From Chromatiales bacterium (lineage in GTDB: Bacteria; Pseudomonadota; Gammaproteobacteria; Thiohalomonadales; Thiohalomonadaceae): 7,109 nucleotides of DNA. Below are positions 1 to 5,758 of the stretch, piece by piece. The position numbers were made by a program, and so were the translations under genes. The notes beneath the pieces were generated by a model. It saw only the letters and a program-made list of their open reading frames with translations, made no database searches and was not told the origin of the DNA. The stretch's first letter is position 1. Every line of letters begins with the position of its first letter. The stretch spans positions 1 through 7,109 of the forward strand of contig JAOTST010000076.1 of assembly GCA_029864785.1 (NCBI GenBank), read 5' to 3'.

Positions 1-1
1 T

Positions 2-85
2 ATTCGTGAACTGGATGATCAGTTTGGGCTCGATATTGCAGGGAACCTAATGGACGTTATTGAGTCTAAGTTAACTCTCACCTAA
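2..85 (+). CDS. gshB: glutathione synthetase, C-terminal end (partial)
   Basis: The last 27 codons and the TAA stop of a gene that begins before the window. The peptide, starting IRELDDQFGLDIAG and ending SKLTLT, aligns closely with the C-terminus of Escherichia coli GshB as I recall it (IREIEAEFPVSITG, then a short LMDAIEARL helix). GshB is the cytosolic ATP-grasp enzyme that joins glycine to gamma-glutamylcysteine to complete glutathione. None of the ATP-grasp core is visible, so the call rests on the tail and on synteny, since gshB upstream of a tonB-like gene, yqgE and ruvX is a familiar gammaproteobacterial order. The next gene starts 12 bases downstream in the same frame, suggesting one transcript. 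Confidence 0.85.
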   Translation: MRELDDQFGLDIAGNLMDVIESKLTLT

Positions 86-97
86 CCCCCTTTAATT

Positions 98-985
98 ATG
101 TCGGCTATCTCTCTTCCATTTAACAAAGATGAGCCTTTAGGGATCGCCATCTTTGCCGCAGCAGCACTCCATCTGCTGGTCATTTTAGGGGTGAATTTTG
201 ACTTTAACGATCCCTCCAAGATGGAACAAACGCCACGTTCTCTCGACGTCACTCTGGTACAGAGCAAAAACAGCGAGGCTCCCAAAGAGGCCGACTATCT
301 TGCTCAGGCCAATCAAATTGGAGGCGGCACGGTGGAGGAAAAGGTGCGTGCCACCTCACCACCGCCGACACCTAAACCGCGCAATGAACAGCGTGGTGAG
401 GCCGTCCGTAGTCAACAATTCGCAATTCCTGAACAGCAGATCCAGCAGCAGCAACAACGTCTGCTCACCAGCCAACAGAGCAAACAACAGCTCGATGTTA
501 AAGAGTCGCAACGCGAGCAGATCGACAAACAGCTGCCAAGCCCTGCACAGATGCTCATGCGAAGTCGACAGATCGATCAAGCCTTTGCCGAGTTGAGAGA
601 GATTCGTCAACTCACCGCTAAAAAGCCCCGCGAACGCTACATTACCGCCAACACCCGTGAATATACCTTTGCCAGTTATGAAAATAGTTGGCGGCAAAAG
701 GTGGAGCGTATCGGTAACCTCAACTACCCTGAAGAGGCGCGTCGCAAGAACGTAAGCGGCACCCTTCTGCTTGATGTTGCCATTAAACCCGACGGCTCAC
801 TGGCCGGAGTCAAGGTGATCCGTTCATCCGGGAGCCAAGTCCTCGATGATGGCGCAATCTATATTGTTAAGTTGGCCGCACCATTCTCTCCATTTACTCC
901 AGAAATTCGTAAAAAGGTCGATATTTTGCACATTACCCGCTCGTGGCAGTTTAACCATACTAACCGTCTCTCAACCTATCGATAG
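98..985 (+). CDS. tonB: TonB-family energy transducer
   Basis: A 295-residue protein with TonB layout: a short cytoplasmic N-terminus, one membrane helix at about residues 13-32 with a histidine inside it (H25), a long periplasmic spacer, and a C-terminal TonB domain from about residue 195 that includes the Y210-P211 motif and the segment GTLLLDVAIKPDGSL. TonB proteins use the ExbB/ExbD proton-driven motor to power outer-membrane receptors; no exbB, exbD or receptor gene is present here. The spacer is unusual: only one short proline stretch (about 87-95), then a glutamine-rich, probably helical region at 107-145 instead of long Pro-Glu/Pro-Lys repeats. The position between gshB and yqgE matches the tonB3 locus of Pseudomonas, which has been linked to twitching motility; applying that role here is inference. 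The ATG at 98 is the only ATG soon after the in-frame stop at 83-85, and it leaves the membrane anchor intact, but no Shine-Dalgarno sequence precedes it. Confidence 0.85.
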   Translation: MSAISLPFNKDEPLGIAIFAAAALHLLVILGVNFDFNDPSKMEQTPRSLDVTLVQSKNSEAPKEADYLAQANQIGGGTVEEKVRATSPPPTPKPRNEQRGEAVRSQQFAIPEQQIQQQQQRLLTSQQSKQQLDVKESQREQIDKQLPSPAQMLMRSRQIDQAFAELREIRQLTAKKPRERYITANTREYTFASYENSWRQKVERIGNLNYPEEARRKNVSGTLLLDVAIKPDGSLAGVKVIRSSGSQVLDDGAIYIVKLAAPFSPFTPEIRKKVDILHITRSWQFNHTNRLSTYR

Positions 986-1025
986 ATCGCAGATTTTTAC
1001 CGTGATCTCAACCATCAAAAGGGTT

Positions 1026-1029
1026 AGGA
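1026..1029 (+). promoter_or_regulatory. yqgE ribosome binding site
   Basis: AGGA lies 7 bases before the ATG at 1037 and supports that start. It may be partly hidden in an imperfect hairpin: GATC at 1004-1007 can pair with GATC at 1028-1031, and AACC at 1010-1013 with GGTT at 1022-1025. The pairing is short and interrupted, so any regulatory role is speculative. Confidence 0.6.
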
Positions 1030-1036
1030 TCTCCGT

Positions 1037-1609
1037 ATGGATCAAAGCAACTCGCTAAAGAACCACTTTCTCATCGCCATGCCCAATCTGGGTGATCCCA
1101 ACTTCTATCGCAGCGTCACCTACATCTGTGAACACAATGATGAGGGAGCAATGGGCATTGTCATCAATCACCCATCGACCATCACCCTTGATGATTTGCT
1201 TCCGCAGATGGGTATCACCCCCGATCTTCTCCATGCCGATAAAGTCGTACTCGATGGTGGGCCGGTTGAGCCTGAACATGGATTTTTGATCCATACACCC
1301 AAGGGAGAGTGGCAATCGTCGATGGCGGTCAGCGATGAGATCACTCTGACCACCTCAAAGGATATTCTCGATTCACTCGCCAATGGTCAAACCGATTTGA
1401 GTTGTCCCGATCAATTTATTGTCGCCCTCGGTTATGCCGGCTGGGGGGCAGGACAGTTAGAGCAGGAGATTCTTGATAATAGCTGGCTCACGGTTCCAGC
1501 CAACGAAGAGATCCTCTTCACCCTTCCCTTTCAGGGTCGTTGGCAGGCCGCTGCCAATATTATCGGGATAGACCTCAATCAACTTTCGTCTCAGGCCGGA
1601 CACGCATGA
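1037..1609 (+). CDS. yqgE: YqgE/AlgH family protein (UPF0301)
   Basis: A 190-residue member of the UPF0301 (DUF179) family, near the usual length of about 185-190. Recognisable family segments are the N-terminal HFLIAMPNLGDPNFYRSVTY, then EGAMGIVINHP at about residue 36, DGGPVEPEHGFLIH at about 73-86, VALGYAGWGAGQLEQEILDN at about 129-148, and the typical ending GHA. No signal peptide or membrane helix is visible, so it should be cytosolic. The biochemical function of the family is not firmly established; the Pseudomonas name AlgH reflects a genetic link to alginate regulation. The family is very often encoded directly before ruvX/yqgF, as here, where its stop overlaps the ruvX start as ATGA. 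The start at 1037 is backed by AGGA and by alignment of the conserved N-terminus. Confidence 0.95.
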   Translation: MDQSNSLKNHFLIAMPNLGDPNFYRSVTYICEHNDEGAMGIVINHPSTITLDDLLPQMGITPDLLHADKVVLDGGPVEPEHGFLIHTPKGEWQSSMAVSDEITLTTSKDILDSLANGQTDLSCPDQFIVALGYAGWGAGQLEQEILDNSWLTVPANEEILFTLPFQGRWQAAANIIGIDLNQLSSQAGHA

Positions 1610-2067
1610 GCACCAGTCAGAACAATGGAGATCAAAAAGCCCCCCCTCGGGTTGTTCTTGGATTCGATTTTGGTGAGAAGAGAACCGGCGTTGCCGTCGG
1701 CCAGGAGCTGACCGGAACAGCACGCGGCATCACCACACTCATCAGCAAAAACCGCAAGCCCGACTGGGATGCCATCAGCCATCTAATCGAGGAGTGGCAC
1801 CCTGCTTTACTGGTGGTTGGCCGTCCTCTGCACATGGATGGAACAGAGCAACCGGTCACTCATTTGGCATATCGCTTTGGGAATCGCCTCTCGGGGAGGT
1901 ACAATCTACCCGTTGAGCAGGTCGATGAACGACTTAGCTCCTACGAGGCGGAGCAGGAACTGAGTGAAGAGTCGGGAAAATATAGCCCCGAAGATATTGA
2001 CCAACGCGCCGCCGAGAAGATTTTACAGAGCTGGTTAGATAACCACTCAAGAGATAATACCAAATAG
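1606..2067 (+). CDS. ruvX: RuvX/YqgF, RNase H-fold nuclease (putative Holliday junction resolvase / pre-16S rRNA nuclease)
   Basis: A 153-residue protein of the YqgF family with an RNase H-like fold. The motifs appear in order: GFDFGEKRTGVAVG at 19-32 with the first metal-binding acid D21, LLVVGRPLHMDGTEQ at about 68-82, DERLSSYEA at 108-116 with acids D108 and E109, and DQRAAEKILQSWL at 132-144 with D132. In E. coli the family member is essential and has been implicated in 5'-end processing of pre-16S rRNA; Holliday junction resolution was proposed earlier from structure. I chose the ATG at 1606, which overlaps the yqgE stop by 4 bases, over the longer in-frame start at 1540, because the extra 22 residues are unrelated to the family and lie inside yqgE. 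The glycine-leucine-proline usually seen in the second motif reads Gly-Arg-Pro here. Confidence 0.94.
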   Translation: MSTSQNNGDQKAPPRVVLGFDFGEKRTGVAVGQELTGTARGITTLISKNRKPDWDAISHLIEEWHPALLVVGRPLHMDGTEQPVTHLAYRFGNRLSGRYNLPVEQVDERLSSYEAEQELSEESGKYSPEDIDQRAAEKILQSWLDNHSRDNTK

Positions 2068-2072
2068 ATAGC

Positions 2073-2570
2073 ATGAGCATTAATCCGAACCAGTTAATCG
2101 AAAAGATGGCACAAGAGCTGCGCAGTAAGGTGGGCAATGAACTGCTTGCCGATGCTGTGATGATCGGCATCCATACCGGTGGCGTCTGGATTGCCGAACA
2201 GCTACACCGACAACTCAATATGTCCCACCCACTGGGACTGCTCGATATCAACTTCTATCGCGATGACTTCTCTCAAGGCGGACTGCATCCTCAGGTTAAA
2301 CCCTCAACGTTACCGGTCGATCTTGAGAACAAGACCATTATTCTCGTCGATGATGTGCTCCAGAGCGGCCGTACGATTCGCGCAGCCCTAAACGAAATAT
2401 TCGATTATGGCCGCCCCGAGCGTGTCATTCTGGCTATACTGGTTGAGCGCAGTGGACGTGAACTGCCGATTCAGGCCGACGTGGTCGGTGAGCAGATTAC
2501 CTTGCAAGACGATGAACAGATCAAATTAACCGGCCCCGAGCCGCTGGAGTTAAAGGTCGTTAAACGATGA
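2073..2570 (+). CDS. pyrR: PyrR, pyrimidine operon regulator with uracil phosphoribosyltransferase fold
   Basis: A 165-residue type I phosphoribosyltransferase, slightly shorter than Bacillus PyrR (about 180). The PRPP-binding loop [13 protein letters not shown] at 92-104 is intact, preceded by a hydrophobic strand (TIIL), and the downstream [23 protein letters not shown] region matches PyrR rather than general UPRTases or hypoxanthine enzymes. [13 protein letters not shown] at 32-44 corresponds to the family's substrate-side loop, and [10 protein letters not shown] at 58-67 is also typical of PyrR. In Bacillus, PyrR binds UMP or PRPP and controls pyr transcription by RNA attenuation, with weak UPRTase activity. 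Here the gene starts 5 bases after ruvX and overlaps pyrB by 4, leaving no leader with a visible attenuator, so its mode of control in this organism is open. No strong Shine-Dalgarno precedes the ATG, so coupling to ruvX translation is plausible. Confidence 0.93.
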   Translation: MSINPNQLIEKMAQELRSKVGNELLADAVMIGIHTGGVWIAEQLHRQLNMSHPLGLLDINFYRDDFSQGGLHPQVKPSTLPVDLENKTIILVDDVLQSGRTIRAALNEIFDYGRPERVILAILVERSGRELPIQADVVGEQITLQDDEQIKLTGPEPLELKVVKR

Positions 2571-3565
2571 TGCCACCACTACCCCCCTCAAAACTGCAAT
2601 TTGACCCGGACGGTAGGCTTCACCACTTTTTAACCATCGAGGGACTTAAACGTCAGACCCTTACCGAGATACTCGACTTGGCTGACTCTTTCCTTGATAG
2701 CGAAGGGAAGTCGATAAAAAAACTGCCCCTGCTACGCGGCAAGACCATCGTTAACCTCTTCTTTGAGAGCAGCACCCGTACCCTCACCACCTTTGAACTC
2801 GCGGCACTACGACTCTCAGCAGATGTCCTCAAAATTAACATTGAGACCTCTTCCGCTTCTAAAGGAGAGAGTCTTCTCGATATGCTACATAACCTTGAGG
2901 CGATGCAGTGTGACATGTTTGTGATTCGTCACGCCCAAAGCGGTGCAGCACAATTTATCGCCCATCATGTTGCCCCCCACATCAGTGTGATTAATGCCGG
3001 TGATGGTCGCCATGCGCATCCAACTCAGGCGATGCTCGACATGCTCACTATCCGCCGCCACAAACCCAATTTTGGTGCGCTCAAGGTCGCCATTGTCGGT
3101 GATGTGCTCCACTCCCGCGTCGCCCGTTCACAGATTCATGCTCTCACGACACTGGGCGCCGCAGAGGTTCGTGTAATCGGTCCAAAAACGCTCATCCCCA
3201 ACTCGGTTCAACAGTTGGGTGTACACATCTTCCACGATATGGCTGAGGGACTCAACGGCGTAGATGTGGTGATTATGCTACGCCTACAACGTGAACGAAT
3301 GGCCGGAGCATTACTTCCGAGTGAGAAAGAGTATTTCAAACTCTACGGCCTTACCGATGAGAAGCTGGCGCTCGCCAAACCCAACGCCATCGTTATGCAT
3401 CCAGGTCCCATCAATCGTGGGGTGGAGATCGCCTCAAGTGTAGCCGATGGCCCACAGTCGGTCATTCTAGAGCAGGTCACCAACGGTATCGCCCTGCGAA
3501 TGGCTGTAATGAGTATGGTACTGGGTCGAGGCCCTCTAAACCCAACGGTGGAGGAGAACTCATGA
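2567..3565 (+). CDS. pyrB: aspartate carbamoyltransferase catalytic subunit
   Basis: Catalyses carbamoyl phosphate plus L-aspartate to N-carbamoyl-L-aspartate, the committed step of pyrimidine synthesis, in the cytosol. The 332 residues show an N-terminal extension of about 20 residues compared with the E. coli enzyme (311), as in Pseudomonas-type class A enzymes. Visible active-site segments are FFESSTRT at 65-72 (carbamoyl phosphate loop), SASKGES at 96-102 with the lysine donated to the neighbouring subunit (K99), RH at 121-122, DGRHAHPTQ at 146-154, LRLQRERM at 238-245 (aspartate side) and [12 protein letters not shown] at 277-288. The residue after the carbamoyl phosphate loop is leucine (L73) where arginine is usual. 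No regulatory pyrI follows; instead the next gene encodes the inactive dihydroorotase homologue, pointing to a PyrB-PyrC' dodecamer. The ATG at 2567 overlaps the pyrR stop; a second ATG directly follows at 2570 and could serve equally. AAAGG at 2552-2556 is a modest ribosome site. Confidence 0.97.
   Translation: MMPPLPPSKLQFDPDGRLHHFLTIEGLKRQTLTEILDLADSFLDSEGKSIKKLPLLRGKTIVNLFFESSTRTLTTFELAALRLSADVLKINIETSSASKGESLLDMLHNLEAMQCDMFVIRHAQSGAAQFIAHHVAPHISVINAGDGRHAHPTQAMLDMLTIRRHKPNFGALKVAIVGDVLHSRVARSQIHALTTLGAAEVRVIGPKTLIPNSVQQLGVHIFHDMAEGLNGVDVVIMLRLQRERMAGALLPSEKEYFKLYGLTDEKLALAKPNAIVMHPGPINRGVEIASSVADGPQSVILEQVTNGIALRMAVMSMVLGRGPLNPTVEENS
3550..3556 (+). promoter_or_regulatory. strong ribosome binding site of pyrC'
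   Basis: GGAGGAG ends 5 bases before the ATG at 3562 and lies inside the last codons of pyrB. It is the best Shine-Dalgarno match on the plus strand of this window, so pyrC' is probably translated efficiently in step with pyrB. Confidence 0.75.
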
Positions 3566-4845
3566 AAATTGCGATCATCAATGGTCACCTCATCGACCCA
3601 GCCAACGCGATTGATGGGCTGCATAATCTCTACATTGATAGCGGCATTATTGTCGCCGTTGGTGAGGCGCCCGCCGGGTTCAGTGCCGACCAGACCATCA
3701 ATGCCGAAGGAGAGATCGTCTCCCCCGGATTTATCGACCTGCAAGCACGGTTGCGTGAACCCGGCGAGAGCCACAAAGGCACCATCGCCAGTGAAACGGC
3801 GGCGGCGATCAAGGGCGGAGTCACCACCCTTTGCCTGCCGCCAGATACCCTGCCCATCATCGACTCTACAGTGGTCGCCGAACAGGTTCTCCATAAAGCC
3901 AACATTATGGGCAGTGCCAGGGCGCGTGTTCTCCCTCTCGGCGCTCTGACCAAAGGGCTAGAAGGCGAGCAACTGAGCACGATGGATGGCCTGATTAGCG
4001 CCGGCTGTATTGCCCTATCAAATGCCAACCGTCCTATTCGCAATACACTGGTACAACGACGCGCTTTTGAATACGCCGCATCACTCAATATTATGGTTCG
4101 GCTACAGCCTGAGGATGCCTGGCTTGCCGAAGGAGGTTGTGTTCATGAGGGAGAGATCAGCAGCCGCTTAGGGCTAACGGGAATCCCAGAGTGTGCCGAG
4201 GTGATCGCTGTTAGCCGTGACCTGTTGCTGATCGAACAGACCGGTGTGAAGGCTCACTTCGGCCCCCTCAGTTCATCACGCTCAATTGAGCTCATAGCCG
4301 AGGCACGAGAGCGAGGATTAGAGGTCACCGCTGACGTGGCTGCTCACCAACTCATTTTGACCGAGATCGATGTCGACCCGTTTAACTCACTCTGCCACGT
4401 TCGTCCACCGCTACGCAGTCAGCGGGGGTTGGATGGTCTGCGTGCAGCACTAGCCGATGGCCTCTTCACCGCAATCTGCTCTGACCATCAGCCACACGAG
4501 GCAGATGCTAAACTGGCACCCTTTGCCGAGACCGAAGCAGGAATAAGCGCCATCGAGACGCTGCTACCGCTCACCCTTAAACTGGTGAGCGAAGGCGTCC
4601 TGAGCATGAGCAGCGCCATCGCTCATCTCACATCAAAACCAGCTCAACTACTTGGTCTGGATCAGGGCAATCTGGCCGTCGGCTCCGTGGCCGATATCAC
4701 CATCTTTGATCCCCACAAGGATTGGGTTGTCAGTGAAGAGTCTCTGATTAGCCACGGCAAGAATAGTCCATTTATCGGTTGGGAGATGCAGGGCGCTGTC
4801 TCCACCACCCTTCTAGACGGAGAGATCGTTTATACCCATGAGTAA
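3562..4845 (+). CDS. pyrC': inactive dihydroorotase homologue (PyrC'/PyrX), structural partner of PyrB
   Basis: A 427-residue type I dihydroorotase-like amidohydrolase. The frame of the family is clear: SPGFIDL at 54-60, LREPG at 64-68, [12 protein letters not shown] at 85-96, [14 protein letters not shown] at 196-209, SDHQPH at 307-312, and the C-terminal amidohydrolase strand [11 protein letters not shown] at 374-384. The catalytic metal site is gone. The His-x-His after the first strand reads Q61-A-R63, the metal-bridging Asp segment (usually FSDDG) reads LSNAN at 152-156, the His of the usual SHAED segment is Q182, and the His of the usual HIAHVS segment is P235. Only the aspartate of the last motif, D308, remains. 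By analogy with Pseudomonas putida PyrC', the protein should not hydrolyse dihydroorotate but should be needed for assembly of the aspartate carbamoyltransferase holoenzyme. It overlaps pyrB by 4 bases and pyrK by 8. A working dihydroorotase must be encoded elsewhere. Confidence 0.93.
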   Translation: MKIAIINGHLIDPANAIDGLHNLYIDSGIIVAVGEAPAGFSADQTINAEGEIVSPGFIDLQARLREPGESHKGTIASETAAAIKGGVTTLCLPPDTLPIIDSTVVAEQVLHKANIMGSARARVLPLGALTKGLEGEQLSTMDGLISAGCIALSNANRPIRNTLVQRRAFEYAASLNIMVRLQPEDAWLAEGGCVHEGEISSRLGLTGIPECAEVIAVSRDLLLIEQTGVKAHFGPLSSSRSIELIAEARERGLEVTADVAAHQLILTEIDVDPFNSLCHVRPPLRSQRGLDGLRAALADGLFTAICSDHQPHEADAKLAPFAETEAGISAIETLLPLTLKLVSEGVLSMSSAIAHLTSKPAQLLGLDQGNLAVGSVADITIFDPHKDWVVSEESLISHGKNSPFIGWEMQGAVSTTLLDGEIVYTHE

Positions 4846-5713
4846 CAGTCAACGTAATACGCTCAACCTGGAGCAGTGTGAGATCATCAGCCACGATCAC
4901 TTTGGCGGAGATCAACATCTGCTGCGTCTCAACGCGCCACAGATCGCTGCCGAGGCGAAGGCAGGAAGCTTCGTTCACCTGAAGACCGATCCAACCCACC
5001 CACTGCGCCGCCCCATCTCGATCATGCGCGTCTCGCAACGTGAGGGGTGGATCGAGCTGCTCTATAAAGTCTTTGGTGAAGGAACTCAGGAGCTAACCGG
5101 ACGCACGGTTGGCGAGAAGTTGAGTCTCATTGGCCCGATAGGAAAACCGTTTGCTGCCCACATGGCACGCCCCCGTACCCTGCTGATTGGTGGCGGTGTG
5201 GGTATGCCGCCTATGGTTTTTCTTGCCGATGAACTACGTGAGATCAAGGGAGCCTACCAACCCTTTGTGATCCTCGGCTCAGAGGTTCCCTTCCCATTCA
5301 CCGCACGTCCTTCACAAATTATCGTTCCAGGAGTTGATGATGATGTGATCGGCGCAATGCCTCTACTCGAAGATTGGGGAATTCCCTCACGCATGGCGAC
5401 CAAACAGGGCTATCCCGGTTGCCTTGATGGCTACGTCACCGACCTTGCCCGCCAGTGGCTCGATGTCCTTGATGAGGAGCAGCTCAAAGAGGTAGAGATC
5501 TTTAGCTGTGGCCCTCATCCTATGCTTGAGGCAGTGGCTGCGCTCGCTAAGGAGTATCATATTCCCTGTCAGGTCTCAATGGAGGAGTTTATGGCGTGTG
5601 GTATCGGTGGCTGTGCCGGTTGTGTGATCGAAGTACAGACCGACACGGGAACAGAGATGAAACGGGTCTGTGTGGATGGTCCTGTCTTTGATGCGCGGCA
5701 GGTCTTTGGTTAA
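4838..5713 (+). CDS. PyrK-like dihydroorotate dehydrogenase electron-transfer subunit (FAD, NAD, 2Fe-2S)
   Basis: A 291-residue protein of the ferredoxin-NADP reductase superfamily, PyrK branch. In order: an N-terminal beta-barrel with the FAD motif RRPIS at 57-61, GPIGKPF at 99-105, the nucleotide-binding loop GGGVGMPPMVFLA at 118-130, SCGPHPML at 223-230, and a C-terminal [2Fe-2S] site with C254, C259, C262 and C278 in the pattern MACGIGGCAGC, then RVCVDGPVF. PyrK pairs with a class 1B PyrD and carries electrons from dihydroorotate to NAD+. The protein is longer than typical PyrK (about 255-265), and the stretch at about 147-200, including GSEVPFPFTARPSQI and MPLLEDWGIPSRMATKQGYP, does not look like the short loop of Gram-positive PyrK. 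No pyrD follows, since the operon ends here. Related possibilities are another FNR-like reductase subunit such as the sulfhydrogenase/HydG type; the pyr context favours PyrK. The 8-base overlap with pyrC' and GGAGAG at 4819-4824 support the start, though the spacing of 13 is long. Confidence 0.85.
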   Translation: MSNSQRNTLNLEQCEIISHDHFGGDQHLLRLNAPQIAAEAKAGSFVHLKTDPTHPLRRPISIMRVSQREGWIELLYKVFGEGTQELTGRTVGEKLSLIGPIGKPFAAHMARPRTLLIGGGVGMPPMVFLADELREIKGAYQPFVILGSEVPFPFTARPSQIIVPGVDDDVIGAMPLLEDWGIPSRMATKQGYPGCLDGYVTDLARQWLDVLDEEQLKEVEIFSCGPHPMLEAVAALAKEYHIPCQVSMEEFMACGIGGCAGCVIEVQTDTGTEMKRVCVDGPVFDARQVFG

Positions 5714-5729
5714 AAACCAGAGTAAGTAA

Positions 5730-5758
5730 TAACTATTCAGCAATCGCCTGAATAGTTA
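5730..5758. terminator. perfect inverted repeat between convergent operons, possible bidirectional terminator
   Basis: TAACTATTCAG at 5730-5740 and CTGAATAGTTA at 5748-5758 form an 11-bp perfect stem with the 7-base loop CAATCGC. It sits 16 bases after the pyrK stop, and its right arm contains the pilU stop codon (TTA at 5756-5758 on the plus strand). The placement between convergent genes suggests transcript ends for both. The stem is AT-rich and no U-run follows it directly in either direction; on the minus strand TTTTT occurs only about 13 bases beyond. It is therefore not a textbook intrinsic terminator, and it might instead stabilise 3' ends. Confidence 0.5.

Noticed and set aside
984..1008. 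Inverted repeat AGATCGC / GTGATCT after the tonB-like gene as a terminator
   Set aside because: Seven pairs with one G-U, an 11-base loop and no U-run after it; yqgE follows at once and looks co-transcribed.
1540..1605. Longer in-frame start for ruvX
   Set aside because: The added 22 residues are not family-like and lie wholly within yqgE; the ATG at 1606 gives the normal YqgF length and an ATGA overlap.
3343..3894. 183-codon open frame on the minus strand across the pyrB/pyrC' junction
   Set aside because: It lies opposite two well-supported genes, has no family-like motifs, and is explained as a shadow of their codon pattern.
3630..4088. 152-codon minus-strand open frame inside pyrC'
   Set aside because: Low-complexity Ala/Arg/Ser/Pro translation opposite a conserved gene; no ribosome site or recognisable domain.
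3562..4845. Calling this gene an active dihydroorotase, allantoinase or hydantoinase
   Set aside because: All of these need the histidine metal ligands that are replaced here, and the pyrB overlap fits PyrC'.
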